Source: Gleditsia sinensis | Taxonomy: Eukaryota > Streptophyta > Magnoliopsida > Fabales > Fabaceae | Assembly (NCBI GenBank): GCA_037074535.1 | Contig: CM073470.1 | Coordinates: 48,773,067 to 48,837,066, forward strand | Length of the DNA: 64,000 nt | Reading direction: 5' to 3' | In this document: positions 1 through 11,858 of the stretch, piece by piece | How the letters are laid out: every line of letters begins with the position of its first letter | Position numbering within the stretch: position 1 is the first letter of the stretch | Notes under the pieces: generated by a model | Told to the model about the DNA's origin: nothing | Seen by the model: the letters and a program-made list of their open reading frames with translations, nothing else | Database searches by the model: none | Program-made: the position numbers and the translations under genes

Positions 1-110
1 GACTCGGTGACATGCGACATCTTGTACCGTTAAGGTGATTGTCGAATAATTGAACAGCCGGGATGACACTTACCAAAGTAAGGTGACCCGACGACATGTG
101 GCACCTTGTG
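1..110 (+). mobile_element. R3-like LTR flank, left part
   Basis: This GC-richer edge is what the R1 element at 111-22662 inserted into. The same host sequence resumes at 22663 after the duplicated TTGTG. The right part resembles the 3' half of the R3 LTR at 35132-41117, so this stretch is inferred to be the middle of an R3-family LTR whose start lies outside the window. No coding potential is seen. Confidence 0.5.
106..110. repeat. Target-site duplication TTGTG (left copy)
   Basis: TTGTG directly precedes TGTAACAACTCC at 111. The same five bases (22663-22667) directly follow the far end of the R1 element, GATGTTTCA at 22662. A 5-bp duplication is standard for Ty3/Gypsy integrase and fixes both outer boundaries. 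Confidence 0.85.
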
Positions 111-132
111 TGTAACAACTCCATTTTTTTTA

Positions 133-178
133 CATATATACATATATATGTATATATATATATATATACATATATATG

Positions 179-219
<41 letters not shown>
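133..219. repeat. TA/TACATA microsatellite
   Basis: Imperfect (TA)n interrupted by ACATA, sitting about 20 bp inside the terminal end of the R1 LTR. The same position is TA-rich in the R1 copies ending at 16625 and 61518, so it is an element feature that has expanded independently. Confidence 0.9.
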
Positions 220-222
<3 letters not shown>

Positions 223-1638
223 AATCTCATAAAGTCATTACCTCTTTATTTCTAACTATTTAACTCATAATAACATTTAATTAATTTAACCAAATATAAT
301 TAAGGTTTACACATCATTAATTAACAACATCTGTACACAAATCAAACACATATATATATCTACATCTTATTCATCCATATTAACTAGTTTCGGGGATATA
401 GTTGCGGGTGGTTGCACCTTCACCGGGATCTTAGTCAACTCGACCCAACGTACGCTAAAAGCCGGTCATAGAGAATATCTGCATATCTAGTCCTTTGAAC
501 ATGATATGGAAATATAAAGAAAATTAAATCCCAGTAGGTTAAACAATAAATTATAATTATCATTAATATAGATCATTATGTCATATTCATTTGTATAAAC
601 TACAGCAAATATCTTAGGTCACATGAATGCACTTTATCTATGTATATGAAAATGTACAGAAATGACATGTATGGCATGAATAACTATTTTTAGAATATCA
701 TATAATGATTATCAACTTATTTTTATATCAAGCTACCCCGGTCAGAGTGAGTAATTTCTATTCTCCGATACGGGCTTTTCTCGCTTCGTTCGACATGGCA
801 CACATTCTCTTTATTTTCTCATTAACATAATCATAGCCGTGAGTAAGGCATCGCCTACTGGTGTACAACACAAACCTTCATGTGACTGTGCTCGTCTCTT
901 TTCTTTTCACATTAACAGCCAAAAATATGATTTCAATAACAAGTATGCTCATTATACTCACATGCCATAATTTATCATCAAAGCATAATCATTACCAAAA
1001 ATTATTGATAAAATACAATATTTCCATGAACATAATCATTTTCAACTATCAATTTATAAAATATTTTCATGTCAAAATTACACACTTAAAATGGTAAGGA
1101 GTTCATGCAATGACAATGGCCATGACATACACTAGTCATTTATTATTTTCATTTATAAGATTTTTCTTCTTTTTAAATATTATTTTCCTCTCTCACTGAA
1201 CAGAGCATAACACCCTCATTTTAAATCCGATTGAGATGATCTTAGTGTCGATTGAAAGATAAGACAATTCTCTAAAACCCTTATGTTGAACATTTTAGTG
1301 AAATCTTAAGTAAGAATGGTGTTACTACTCCCTCAAATATAATTTTATTTCTTCTCAGGTAGGTTCAGACCTCTACTTACTAATCTGACCATATCTCCCT
1401 CATAAAACTCCTATTGAGATGATTCCAAAGCCTATAAAAAGTTAAGCCATTTATATACAACTTTCATGTTTATCATTTCTTCAGATTTCTAACTAATTAT
1501 TCCTAGAAAATCAAAAACAAAAATGCTTACATTTACCACCCTAGACTCTAGACTGATTTTGACATTTACTCATTAATCAGTCATATCTCCCTCATATGGA
1601 CTCCAAATTAAGTGATTTTAGAGCACATAGATCCATGA

Positions 1639-1643
1639 TATAT

Positions 1644-1677
<34 letters not shown>
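1639..1677. repeat. (TA)n microsatellite in the LTR repeat array
   Basis: About 19 TA units inside one of the roughly 190-bp LTR repeats, at the spot where other R1 copies read ATATATGTGTCACGG. Equivalent expansions occur at 54172-54202, 59792-59889 and 60071-60140. Confidence 0.9.
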
Positions 1678-1680
<3 letters not shown>

Positions 1681-3516
1681 GTTAACAATTTTCTTTAATT
1701 CTCTACATATTTTGCCCAAAAATTCAAACACAGAAGCATATTTAACATATTCTTTCTCGGTTAACTAGTTTCTGACCTCTACTTACTAATATGACCATAT
1801 TTCCCTTATATTGATTCCAATTTGAATGATTCCAGTGGCTAAAAATTAGTGAACATATTTTTATATTTATCATGTTAAGAATTTCTATTAATTCCCTACA
1901 GATTTATTTTAGAAATTCAAACATAGAAATATACCTAACAGATTCTTCTCTGGTTAACTATTTTCTGACCACTACTTACTAATCATACAATATCTCCCTC
2001 ATTTGGACTCCACATTCACTGATTTCAGTGGCTAAAAATCCGTGAGACATAGATCTATATTTTGCATTTTAACCATTTCTTTTAGTTCCTAATCAATTAT
2101 TCCCAGAAGTTCAAAAATAGTAGCTTCCCTGGTTATTCCGAATCCAATTTCCTAACCAAACCTTTTCTAAGGTTTTAGTTCATCATTATATTATGTCTTC
2201 TTCCATTTTCTTCCTAATTTACATCTAATTATATTCCATCAATTTTTCACCACATTCAAATATACAAAATAGCAACATAAAAATCTTAAAATTGTGCCAC
2301 CCATAGCCAAACCTATGTAGAACTTTCTACACCAACCGAAATGTTCAAAACATTCATCATATGCAAGATAACATGTAACATGATATAGCAACATCCATGA
2401 CCAATCATCAAAGTAGCAAATATTATAAATTTCATCAAAATTTTAAGATCAAAATCCCATATCAATGTTACAAATTTCAAAACTTTTTTTTTAAAAAAAT
2501 TGTTAAACCTACCTAAAGATCTCTCTAACTCACTTAGTGAATTTTTTTTCTTGTTTCCTCTTGAAGGAAGTAGCAAGATTCTTCTCTTCCCTAAGCTTTT
2601 CTTACGACTTAAATAAGAAAATGAGGGTGAGTTTTGAACCTTAAGGATGAAGAGAAAAGATGGATTCAAGTAGAGATTAAGTTAACTTACCTTGAGTACT
2701 TAGTTCTCTAGACTTCTCCTTCCTCTTCCTTCATCTCTTCTCCTTTCTTTCTCTCCTTTCCTCACTCTACCTTACTTATGTTTTTCCTCTCCCTTACTTG
2801 GACGAAATTATAATGTTATAAGGGTGGATTTTGCTTAAATAAACTATCAAGTGATTCACCTTTCATAATCATAGGTCTACCTTATCACAATTAGGATGCA
2901 CTTGGTTGTTTTTTGGGGAAAGACCACTCATGTTCGTATCTTCCTCTCCCTTTGTCAAGATATGCATAGCAAAAGAAGATTTGTATTTTGAAAATTATAA
3001 TAAAATGTTCTTAAGACAAGAGACATGGTCCCTTTAATTTAGGGATTCATTTCCTCTTTCTTTTGTCTCACTCAAGTATGATAGGTTCGCCTTTCTAGGT
3101 GGTAAATTTCCAACCCTTGAATCTCCCTTACTTGACTAAAAGTATTTGTGTAGGATAAGGATATTTTGTCCTAATGCCATGTATTATTACCTACTTGTTG
3201 AAATTATGAATGTAGAATATAGATATTTTGTCCTAATGCTATGTATTATTACCTACTTGTTTAAATTATGAATGGAGGATATAAATATTTTGTCCTAATG
3301 CCATGTGATCTAATCTTGATTATTACATTACTATTTCCTCACATTATTCTTATTTTTTCCCTCTTTGATTTGGGCTCATTCTTACCCATTTTCTTTTCTT
3401 TGGCTGAAGTTCTACCTATCATGGAGGACTTGGTCACATTTTCATGATTTGTGGGCTATCGGTTCAATTTCTATATCCTAGTCAAAGTCTATGTTTTATT
3501 TCTTGCTTGGGCTATA

Positions 3517-5872
3517 TGTAATATCCCGTAATTTTTTAAATAATAATGTTTTGCTATAAAAAAATATATATTTTATTTAAAATGATTATGTTTTGCTTAA
3601 AATAATTATATTTGGCTTTAAATAATTTTTTATTTTATTTTTATAAACTTCTTTCTTTTAATATTCATGGAGTTATTTTATATTATGATTTGTTTTATTA
3701 AAATTTTTATTAAGAAAAATCATGATTTAAGAGTGCAATTAAAGTTTTACAATAATATAAATTTTTTAAAAATTTTGGGATGCTTTAGGATGAAAAAATA
3801 TATATATATATATATAATAAATCTCAAATATTCAATTATTAAATAATAATAAGTAAAAAAAAAGAAACAAAGAAACGTGAAGGAGGCAAAGCACATGGAA
3901 GGAGAGGGGGTTTTCTTTCTCTCTCTAACAACCTCTACCTTTTCTTTAGGATTTCTTCTAATATATGCATCCAATTGATATACCGAAGGTACCGTTAGAT
4001 TCGTGGTGATGAGAACTTCAAAACCCATTGATCAATGTCGCCGAAAGTTCATCAAAAATGATGAATAGTAACTACGAGGTAAAGTTTAGGATTTTGAAAT
4101 TTCTTGATGTTTTCTAGTGATTTGGCCTCTAGAATAATGTTTAAGAGGTAGAATAATTTTTACATGCAAAATTTTATGGCTGGATAGCATGATTTGAAGC
4201 ATTAAATCATGAAAAATTTCTCGGATGAACAGTAATTATGAATAGTGTTTCTGCCTGCGTGAACAGTAACCATGAATACTGAACGATAATAGTGAACAAT
4301 AACAGTGTTGCTACGCATGAATAGTGATTCTACCCAATGTAAATAGTTTTTTTGGCCATAAACAATGCCCATTAGTTGACTAAACTTTTAGAGTCATTTT
4401 TTAGGTTTTTGGGCCCTTCGAACACATTTTTGAGGTCTATTTGGTTAAATTCGGATTGAAAAAGTACATTTTAAAACTGTCCAACTTGGAGCTTTACCCT
4501 ATGAGTAGATATTTCTTTTTATAACTTACCCTATACTCTTCTTGAACTTTAAATAGATAATTGATTATGTTTACAAGTTATTTATACTTTTATATGTCTT
4601 TAAAATAGATTAAATTATTTGAATTGTTTACAATATAGTATATAGTTCAAAAAGAGTATGGTTTTGAAAATGAAATTTTTGAACTCATTGAATATGTGAT
4701 TTTAAATTGTATTTCTCATTATATGGCAAAGGAAACATGTTATGCATGTGGTATTGATATGTAAAGCTATAAGATTGCCTTGGAAATGGGCATGTATATG
4801 GGATTACCCAAATTGGAAAGTTTCTAATGGAGGAATTATACTAAGATTGGAAATTCTATATTATACTAGAACCTCAGTTTTGCACATTATGGCATATATG
4901 AAATTATGATTTTTATGGAGGAATTTTTTTAGAAACACTGTTTGCTAACAGCAAGCGATGTTAACTCTAGTGCACCTTGATACCTCAACTAGTAGGGCTG
5001 GTGCTAGTCTCGTGTGACGGCCAACACACGGGATATAATATGTGAAGGAGAGCGGGATACCTCCTATATGGGTGTGATGCCGACTATATGATATGTGATT
5101 TGCCCTCATTTGCTGTGTGCTTGGGAAATGCCTATATTAGAGTCCCTTCGCGTGTCTTCTTGAATGGTGGTGGGGTAAACCTTGGCTGAGATGCTAAGTA
5201 TAGGCAAATCCTACACCACCAAAATACGAAAGGGATTGAACTCTGATATGATGGTTCTGATATGTGATCCTCCTAATGTTTTCATGTGAAATATTTTGAT
5301 GCATATCAATATTTGATTAACGATCATACTGTATCACATATGGTTTCGGATATCTGAATATTTGAACTGAGAATAATTGAAATGTGGGTCCCATATGGAT
5401 ATACTTCTGAACTATAGATTTCAATGTGATAAATTTTAATATATGAGTACATCCATATATTGAGTTAAGAGGTCATAGGAGGTATTATCTTCTCATTGAG
5501 TTGTCAAACTCACTATACGATATGTCTACATTTTTTAGATAAAAGTACAGAGTTTGGTCTTTTCTCTTCAGATAGGTGATCAGCTAAGCGACCTATTCTC
5601 TAGTGAGTCTATTTTGTTTTCAAAGCTCGTAGATTTTGGATATTTTGTACTTGTACTCTAGAGTATACTCTGAACACCACAGGTAGGATCCCTGCTTCTG
5701 CTGTAATATGTGTATAAAGACTTGACTTGTATATTTGGATATATTGGAGAACTTGTAAATGTATGTTGTTAATCCTGATATGTGATATACTTAAAACAAG
5801 TATGCAATAAAATAATGTTAAAGTTATCTGCTACTCGTCTCAATCGCGTTCCCTTAAATTGGCGCCGTGAAA
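3517..5872 (+). mobile_element. Solo R2 LTR, nested in R1 3' LTR
   Basis: Starts TGTAATATCCCGTAATTTT and ends GGCGCCGTGAAA, a decayed form of the GGGGCGTGACA end seen at 42600. It is flanked by CTATA (3512-3516) and CTATC (5873-5877), a 5-bp duplication with one mismatch. The uninterrupted R1 sequence GGGCTATCCTATTGG (compare 33409-33425) confirms the empty site. Length is 2356 bp. It contains recurrent GTGAATAGTGATT-like motifs (about 4230-4330) and a GC-richer block (about 4960-5220). No internal domain is attached, consistent with LTR-LTR recombination. Confidence 0.87.
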
Positions 5873-6303
5873 CTATCCTATTGGCTTGCTAGAAACTCAT
5901 GTGAAGTGGAAAAACTCTATATGAAGTGTCCATAGGTGAAAGCCCAATGTTTGGGTGGAGATGTTAAACTTAAGAATTCTAGCTCTTGAATTAGGAAAAA
6001 TTACCCTAATCCAATCTTCTTGAAATTTTAAGACCTTTACTTTCTTCCTAAAAATTTATCTTCCTTACCCAAGAATTTCGCCTCTCTTTAGTATGTTGTT
6101 TCAAATTTTTTTCCTATTAAGTTTTTCTCTCTTTACTTATTCCCTTAATTTTAGAAACATTTTCTATGCATACACATAAGGTGATAAATTTCTAAGGATT
6201 ATATTTCCTTAGATATCTAAAAAATTATCTAATAAATTTTATTTTCTTAACTAAATATTTATGTACCTTTATTAATAAAAGAAATAAAATTAGGGATGTT
6301 ACA

Positions 6304-6330
6304 TTTCTCTCCCCCTAAAAGCAATTTTGT
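6304..6330 (-). other. Polypurine tract of the full R1 element
   Basis: On the minus strand the sequence reads CTTTTAGGGGGAGAGAAA immediately before the LTR start TGTAACATCC. It is the expected plus-strand primer site, and it matches the intact version at 28031-28048 next to the other R1 3' LTR. Confidence 0.85.
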
Positions 6331-6340
6331 CCTCAAAATT

Positions 6341-6566
6341 TTAGAAATTACCTAATAAGAACAATTGCAGACATTTCTTCCTCATGACTTCTTCCAGCTC
6401 CCAAGTTGATTCTTCCATAGTTAAACCCTCCCATAACACCTTAACTAGGGGAATGGTCTTATAACTTAATTGCTTCACGTTGGTGTCCAGTATGGATGTC
6501 AGTACTAGCTGATATGTCATGTTCTCCTTTATTTGTATTGGTTCATTCCGTATTACATGTGATGAA
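6341..6566 (-). pseudogene. R1 pol C-terminus, chromodomain-like (split gene)
   Basis: This is the last part of the minus-strand R1 polyprotein, reading on from 16631 and ending at a stop at 6341. Visible motifs are HVIRNEPIQIKENMTYQ, then TIPLVKVLWEG and EESTWELEE, which match the C-terminal tail and chromodomain-like region of plant chromovirus integrases. That tail is thought to help target integration to heterochromatin. The codons are separated from the upstream integrase by the 10-kb insertion at 6567-16625. The duplicated ATGAA (6562-6566 and 16626-16630) marks the cut, and the intact order is visible in the sister copy at 27760-28011. Confidence 0.87.
6562..6566. repeat. Target-site duplication ATGAA (left copy)
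   Basis: ATGAA precedes TGTAACATCCC at 6567 and is repeated at 16626-16630 after the LTR end TTATTACA. It lies inside the integrase/chromodomain coding region of the host R1 element. Confidence 0.88.
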
Positions 6567-8570
6567 TGTAACATCCCTAATTTCATTTCTTTTATTTGTA
6601 GATGTACATAAATATTTAAGGAAATAAAATCAATTTCTTTTTGATATCTAAGAAAATATAAGCCTTAGAAATTCTTCACCTTATGTGTATGCATAGAAAA
6701 TGTTTCTAACATTAACAGAATAGGCAAAGAGAGAATTCTTAATAGGAAAAATTAGAAATAACATCTTAAAAAAAGGTGAAATTCTTGGGTAAGGAAGATG
6801 AATTTTTTTGGAAGTAAGTAAAGATCTTAAAAGTTCAAGAAGATTGAATTAAGGTAATTTTTCCTAATTCAAGAGTTAGAGTTACTAAGTTTAACATCTC
6901 CATAGAGTTTGATCTTCCACTTCACATGAGTTTCTAGCAAGTCAATTGGATAGCCCAAGCAAAAGATATAGCATAGATTTGGACTAGGATATAGAAGTTG
7001 GACCGATAGCCCAAAAAATCATTAAAATGTGACTAAACCCTTTATGAGATGTAGAATTTCGGTCAAAGCAAAAGAAATGGGAAAGAATGAGCTCAAATCT
7101 AAGAGGAAAAAAGGAATAAAATAAAATAAATCTTATGATGAAATAATAGTAATAATAAAGATTAGGTCACATAGCATTAAGACAAAAATTCAGCAAGTGG
7201 TGTGATAATATCTATATCCTAAACTCATAATTTTAACAAGTGGTATAATAATATATGGCATTAAGACAAAACATCTATATCCTACACTCATCTTTTTATC
7301 AAGTGGTATAATAATACATGGCATTATGACAAAACATTTCTATCCTACACAAATAATTTCAGCCAAGGAAGGGAGATTTAAGGGCTAGAAACTTGCCACT
7401 TAGAAAAGAAAACCTATCATACTTGTGTCAGACAAAAGAAAAAGAAAAAGAATCCCTAATTTCGTTTCTTTTATTGATAATTAAGGAAATAAAGCTTATT
7501 AGACAATATTTTAGATATCTAAGGAAATATAATCCTTAGAAATTCTTCACCTTATGTATATGCATAGAAAATATTTCTAACATTAAGAGAACAAATAAAG
7601 AGGGAAAACCTAATAGGAAAAAAATTAGAAAGAACATACTAAAGAGATGCAAAATTCTTGGATAAGGAAGATAAACTTTTAGAAACAAGTATTGGTCTTA
7701 AATTTTCAAGAACATTGGATTAGGGTAATTTTTCCTAATTCAAGAACTAGAGTTACTAAGTTTAAAATCTTTACCCATACATTGGGCTTTTACCTATGGA
7801 CACTTCATATAGAGTTTTTCCACTTCACATAAGTTTCTAGCAAGTTCATTGGATAACCTAAGCAAGAAATAAAACATAGACTTGGACTAGAATATAGTAA
7901 TTGGACCAATAGCCCAAAAATTATGAAAATGTGACCAAGCCCTACAAGAAAGGTAGAATTTTATCCAAAGCAAAGAAAATGGGTAGGAATAAGCCCATAA
8001 TGGGTAGGAATAAGCCCAAATCCAAGAGGAAAAATAAAATAAAATAAATTAGGTGATGATATAATAATGTAATAATAATAAAGATTAGGTTACATGGCAT
8101 TAAGACAAAAATTTAGCAAGTGGTGTGATTCTACATTCATCATTTTGGCAAGTGGCATAATAATACAAGGCTTTAGGACAAAAACATCTATATCCTACAC
8201 TCATAATTTTAGCAAGTGGTATGATAATACATGGCATTAGGACAAAACATTCCTATCCCACGCAAATAATATCAACTAAATAATGGAGATTCAAGGGTTA
8301 GAAATTTGCAACCTAAAAAGGAAAACCTATCATACTTGTTTAAGACAAAAGAAAATGGAAATGAATCCCTAAATCAAAGGGACCTTGTCCCTTATCTTAA
8401 GAACATATCATCATAATTTTCAAAATACAAATCTCCTTTTCCTATGCATATCTTGACTAAGGAAGAGGAAGACAAGAACATAAGTTGTTTGTTTTCCAAA
8501 AATTCAACAAAGTGTATCCTAATTGTGATAAGGTAGACCCATGATCATGAAAGGTGTATTATTTGGTGGT

Positions 8571-8580
8571 CTATATAAGC
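8571..8580 (+). promoter_or_regulatory. TATA-like box of R1 LTR
   Basis: CTATATAAGC, followed about 50 bases later by a purine-rich leader (GAGGAAAAGAGAG onward). The same CTATATAAG is at 48164-48172 in another R1 copy. Position and context fit the LTR core promoter; activity is inferred. Confidence 0.5.
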
Positions 8581-9104
8581 AAAACTCACCCCTACAACAT
8601 TTTAATTTTGTCCAAGTGAGGAAAAGAGAGAAATAGAAGCAAGGTAGAGTGAGGAAATGAGAGAAAGAGAGGAGAAGAAAGGAAGGAAGAAGAAGGAAAA
8701 GTTTCGAAGGCTAATTACTCAAGGTAAGTTACCTTAATCTCCACTTGAGTCCATTTTTCTTCTTCATCCTTGAGGTTCAAAAATTCACCCTCCTTCTCTT
8801 ACCTAAGCTGCTAGAAAAGCTAAGGGAAGGGAGGAATCTTGCTACTTCTTCAAGAGGAAACAAGAAAACCAATTTACTAAGTTAGCTAGGGAGATTCTTA
8901 GGTAAGTTTAACAATATTTCTTTTTGAAGAAAGCTTTTGCAACTTATAATATTTATATGAAATTTTGATCTTAGAACTTTGATGATTGGTCATGATGTTT
9001 CTATATCATGTTACATATTGATCTTGCATGTGATGTATGTTTGAATACTTAGACTGGTATAGAAAGTTCTGCATAAGTATGGCTATGGGTGGCAAAATTT
9101 TTAG

Positions 9105-10060
9105 TTTCAGTGTTTTAATTTCTGGGAATTATCTGTAGGGAATTAAAATAAATGGTTAACATAATAATTAAAGATATATGTGTCACGGATTTTTAGCCAC
9201 TGGAATCATTCAATTTGGAGTCCATATGAGGTAGATATGGTCCGATTAGTAGTCAAAGGTCAGAAAATGGTTCATCATGGAAGAATATGTTAGGATAGCT
9301 TCTGTATTTTAATTTCTGGGAATTATCTGTATGGAATTAAAATAAATGGTTAGCATAAGAATTACAGCTATGTGTGTGACGGATTTTTAGCCACTGGAAT
9401 CATTCAATTTAGAATCCATATGAGGAAGATATGAGCTGATTAGTAGTCAAAGGTCAGAAAATGGTTCATCAAGGAAAAATATGTTAGGATAGCTTCTATA
9501 TTTTAATTTTTGGGAATTATCTGTATAGAATTAAAATAAATGGTTAACATAAGAATTATAGCTATGTGTGGCACAGATTTGTAGCCACTGGAATCATTCA
9601 ATTTGGAGTCCATAGGAGGAAGATATGATCTGATTAGTAGTCAAAGGTCAGAAAATGGTTCATCAGGGAAGAATATGTTAGGATAGCTTCTTTATTTTAA
9701 TTTCTGAGAATTATATGTATGGAATTAAAATATATTATTAACATAAGAATTATATATATGTGTGTCACGGATTGTTAGCCACTGGAATCACTCAAGTTGG
9801 AGTCCATATGAGGTAGATATGGTCCGATTAGTAAGCAATGGTCAGAAAATGGTTAATCAGGGAAGAATATGTTAGGATAGTTTTGGTGTTTTAATTTCTG
9901 GGAACATTCTATAAGGAATTAAAATAAATGGTTAACTTATGAATTATAGATATATGTGTCACATATTTTTAGCCACTGGAATCACTTAATTTGGATTTCG
10001 TATGAGCGAGATATGGACAGATTAGTAGGTAGAGGTCAGAACCTATCCGAGAAGAAATAA
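9105..10060 (+). repeat. About 194-bp tandem repeat, five copies, inside R1 LTR
   Basis: Units begin near 9111, 9305, 9499, 9692 and 9888, each with TTTTAATTTCTGGGAA, then AAATAAATGGTTAAC, GCCACTGGAATCATTCAA, GGAGTCCATATGAGG and GGTCAGAAAATGGTT. The units are similar but not identical. Copy number varies between R1 LTRs and accounts for much of their length difference. Confidence 0.88.
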
Positions 10061-10542
10061 CCTGTACATTTAGGGAGTAATATCACCTTGATTTCTTAAT
10101 ATTTCGCTACAATGTTCAACGTAATAGTTTTAGATAATTGTTTTATCTTGAAATTGACACCAAGATCACCTACATCGGAGTTCAATTGAGGGAGTTATGC
10201 TCTGATTAGTAAGAGAAGGTTAGATATGATAAAAACATGCATCAAGAAAATAAAGAAATAAAATTAATATTTAAAAAAGAAGACGAATCATATAAATGAC
10301 TTGTATATGCCATAGCCATAGCCATTGTATGAACTTCTTACCATCTTAAGTGTGAAATTCTGACATGGAAATATTTTATAAAGTGATATTTGAAATGGTT
10401 ATGTTCATGGTATGATTACCAATGATTTATGGTAATAGTTATATTTTGATCAACATACTTGTTATTGAAAGCATATTTTTGGCTATCATTGTGAAAAGAA
10501 AAGAAATGAGCACGGTCACATGGCAATCCGTGTGGTGCACCA

Positions 10543-10558
10543 GTAAGGGATGCCCTAC
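10543..10558 (+). other. Conserved GC-rich hairpin in R1 LTR
   Basis: GTAAGGGATGCCCTAC, a variant of GTAGGGGACGCCCTAC found at 15824-15839 and 49932-49947. It forms a 6-bp stem with a 4-base loop. It lies in a GC-rich island within otherwise AT-rich LTR sequence. Function unknown. Confidence 0.55.
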
Positions 10559-11309
10559 CAACGGTTATGATCATGTTAATGAGAAAAGAAAGAGAAAGTG
10601 GGCCATGTCGGACGAAGCGAGAAAAGCCTGTACCGGAGAGTAGAATATACTCACCCTAACCGGAGTAGCTTGAAATGAGAATAAGTTAATGGCTATCATA
10701 TGATGTTCTGAAAATAGTTAATCCTGCCATACATATTATTATGATTCTTTTGTGCATAGATATAATGCATTCATGTGACCAAAGATATTTTTTGTAGTTT
10801 ATACAACTGAACATGACATGATGAACTATATTGATGGTAGATTATGATTTATTTTTGAACTTACTGGGATTTAATTCTCACTATATTTCCATATCATGTT
10901 CAGAAGAATAAATATGCAGATTTTCTTTATGACACTTATTATTTCTGTACGTTGGATCGAGGTGCCCTACTTTGGGCAACTTCCAGTTATTTCAGATGTA
11001 TCTGTTGTAGATGTGACTGAGATTCCGGTGGACGTGCCACCCGCACCAGTGTCCCTGGAAGTAGTCGACATAGATGATTAGAACTAATATGTATCTTTGT
11101 ACAAATGTTTGTAAAATAATGGCGTGTAGTTTGTAAAATAATAGTGTGTATGGAAACTCAGTATTGTATCACTGTTAATAACAATTATGCTTGGTTAAAG
11201 TGGTTATTATTACAAGTTAAGTGGTTAGAATTAAAGTAGTAATAACTTTATAGAATTTTACAAATATAATAAAAAAATTTGTTACATTTACATACATTGA
11301 GTTGTTACA

Positions 11310-11858
11310 TCTTTCCTCAAAAAGCAACCAAGTGCATCCTAATTGGGATAAATTAGACCCATGATTATGAAAGAAGGACCACTTGATAGGTTATTTAAGC
11401 AAGAACCACCCTTATAACATTTGAATTTCGTCCAAGTGAGGGAGAGAAAAAATAGAAACAAGGTAGAGTGAGGAAATGAGAGAAAGAGAGGAGAAGAGAG
11501 GAAGGAAGAAGAAAGAGAAGCCTAGAGGACTAAATACTCAAGGTAAGTTAGCTTAATCTCCACTTGAATCCATCTTTTATTTTCATCCTTAGGGTTCAAA
11601 ACTCACCCTCCTTCTCTTATTCAAGTTGTTGGAAAAGTTAAGGGAAGGGAGGAATCTTGCCACTTTCTTCAAGAGGAAACAAGGAAAATAATTCACTAAG
11701 TGAGCTAAGGAGATCATTAGGTAGTTTAACAATACATTTTTTAAAGAAAAGCTTTGAAATTAGAAACATTTATATAGGATTTTGATCCTTGAACTTTGAT
11801 GAAATTTACAATATTTGTTACTTTGATGATTAGCCATAGATGTTGCTATATCATGTTA
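11310..11858 (+). mobile_element. Outer R1 LTR segment
   Basis: R1 LTR sequence resuming after the inner LTR. It carries the purine-rich leader (11440-11530), donor-like CAAGGTAAGTTAGC (about 11540) and a sequence ending CATGTTA, where the R3 LTR inserted. Its TGTTA at 11854-11858 is the left copy of the R3 duplication. Confidence 0.8.

Larger units (their letters stand above)
111..6303 (-). repeat. R1 3' LTR of the full element
   Basis: It reads TGTAACATCCCTAATTT from 6303 downward and ends GGAGTTGTTACA at 111. Without the solo R2 LTR at 3517-5877 it is about 3.83 kb, very long for an LTR. It contains a TA microsatellite (133-219), the GC-rich hairpin module near 840-860, degenerate copies of a roughly 190-bp repeat (about 1320-2110), a purine-rich leader (minus strand, about 2700-2800) and splice-donor-like sites near 2510 and 2690. 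Small open frames in it (for example 861-1097 and 2313-2669) are treated as chance. Confidence 0.85.
8902..10903 (+). other. Predicted LTR-leader intron (R1)
   Basis: Donor-like TTAG|GTAAGTTTAACA at 8902 (an alternative CAAG|GTAAGT at 8724) and acceptor-like CATATCATGTTCAG ending at 10903 enclose about 2 kb holding the repeat array and hairpin module. The same two signals flank the equivalent region in R1 47019-50639 (48305 to 50290), in R3 11859-14359 (12379 to 13987) and, more weakly, in R2 (4079 to about 5538). Splicing is an inference from conserved sites. A leader this long before the primer-binding site would otherwise be unusual. Confidence 0.4.
7451..11309 (+). mobile_element. Inner R1 LTR, 5' end lost
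   Basis: An almost complete plus-strand R1 LTR. It begins within ATCCCTAATTTCG, lacking the first TGTAAC, and ends GAGTTGTTACA at 11309, where the outer LTR resumes with TCTTTCCTC. The left junction lies in the shared bases ATCCCTAA, which occur both in the outer LTR (compare 8363) and at the LTR start, so a deletion at microhomology removed the original left boundary. It has a TATA-like box at 8571, donor-like sites at 8724 and 8902, the five-copy repeat 9105-10060, the hairpin module 10500-10660 and an acceptor-like TTCAG at 10903. Confidence 0.75.

Noticed and set aside
30..230. Tyr/Ile repeat protein
   Set aside because: Translation of a TA/TACATA microsatellite.
3747..4028. 93-residue minus-strand frame, with a partial match at 30207-30422 plus
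   Set aside because: Both lie at the same place in R2 LTRs around the donor-like region. Low-complexity tails and frame breaks argue against a gene.
9105..10060. CRISPR-like array
   Set aside because: Period is about 194 bp with no short repeat/unique spacer pattern, in a plant retrotransposon LTR.
10422..10643. Similar small open frame repeated in several R1 LTRs (10422-10643, 15730-15918, 37298-37519 minus, 49815-50048, 60829-61038)
   Set aside because: The frames coincide with the conserved GC-rich hairpin module. They differ by frameshifts and stops between copies (for example 49815 shifts frame after STVT), so nucleotide conservation, not protein conservation, is the better explanation.
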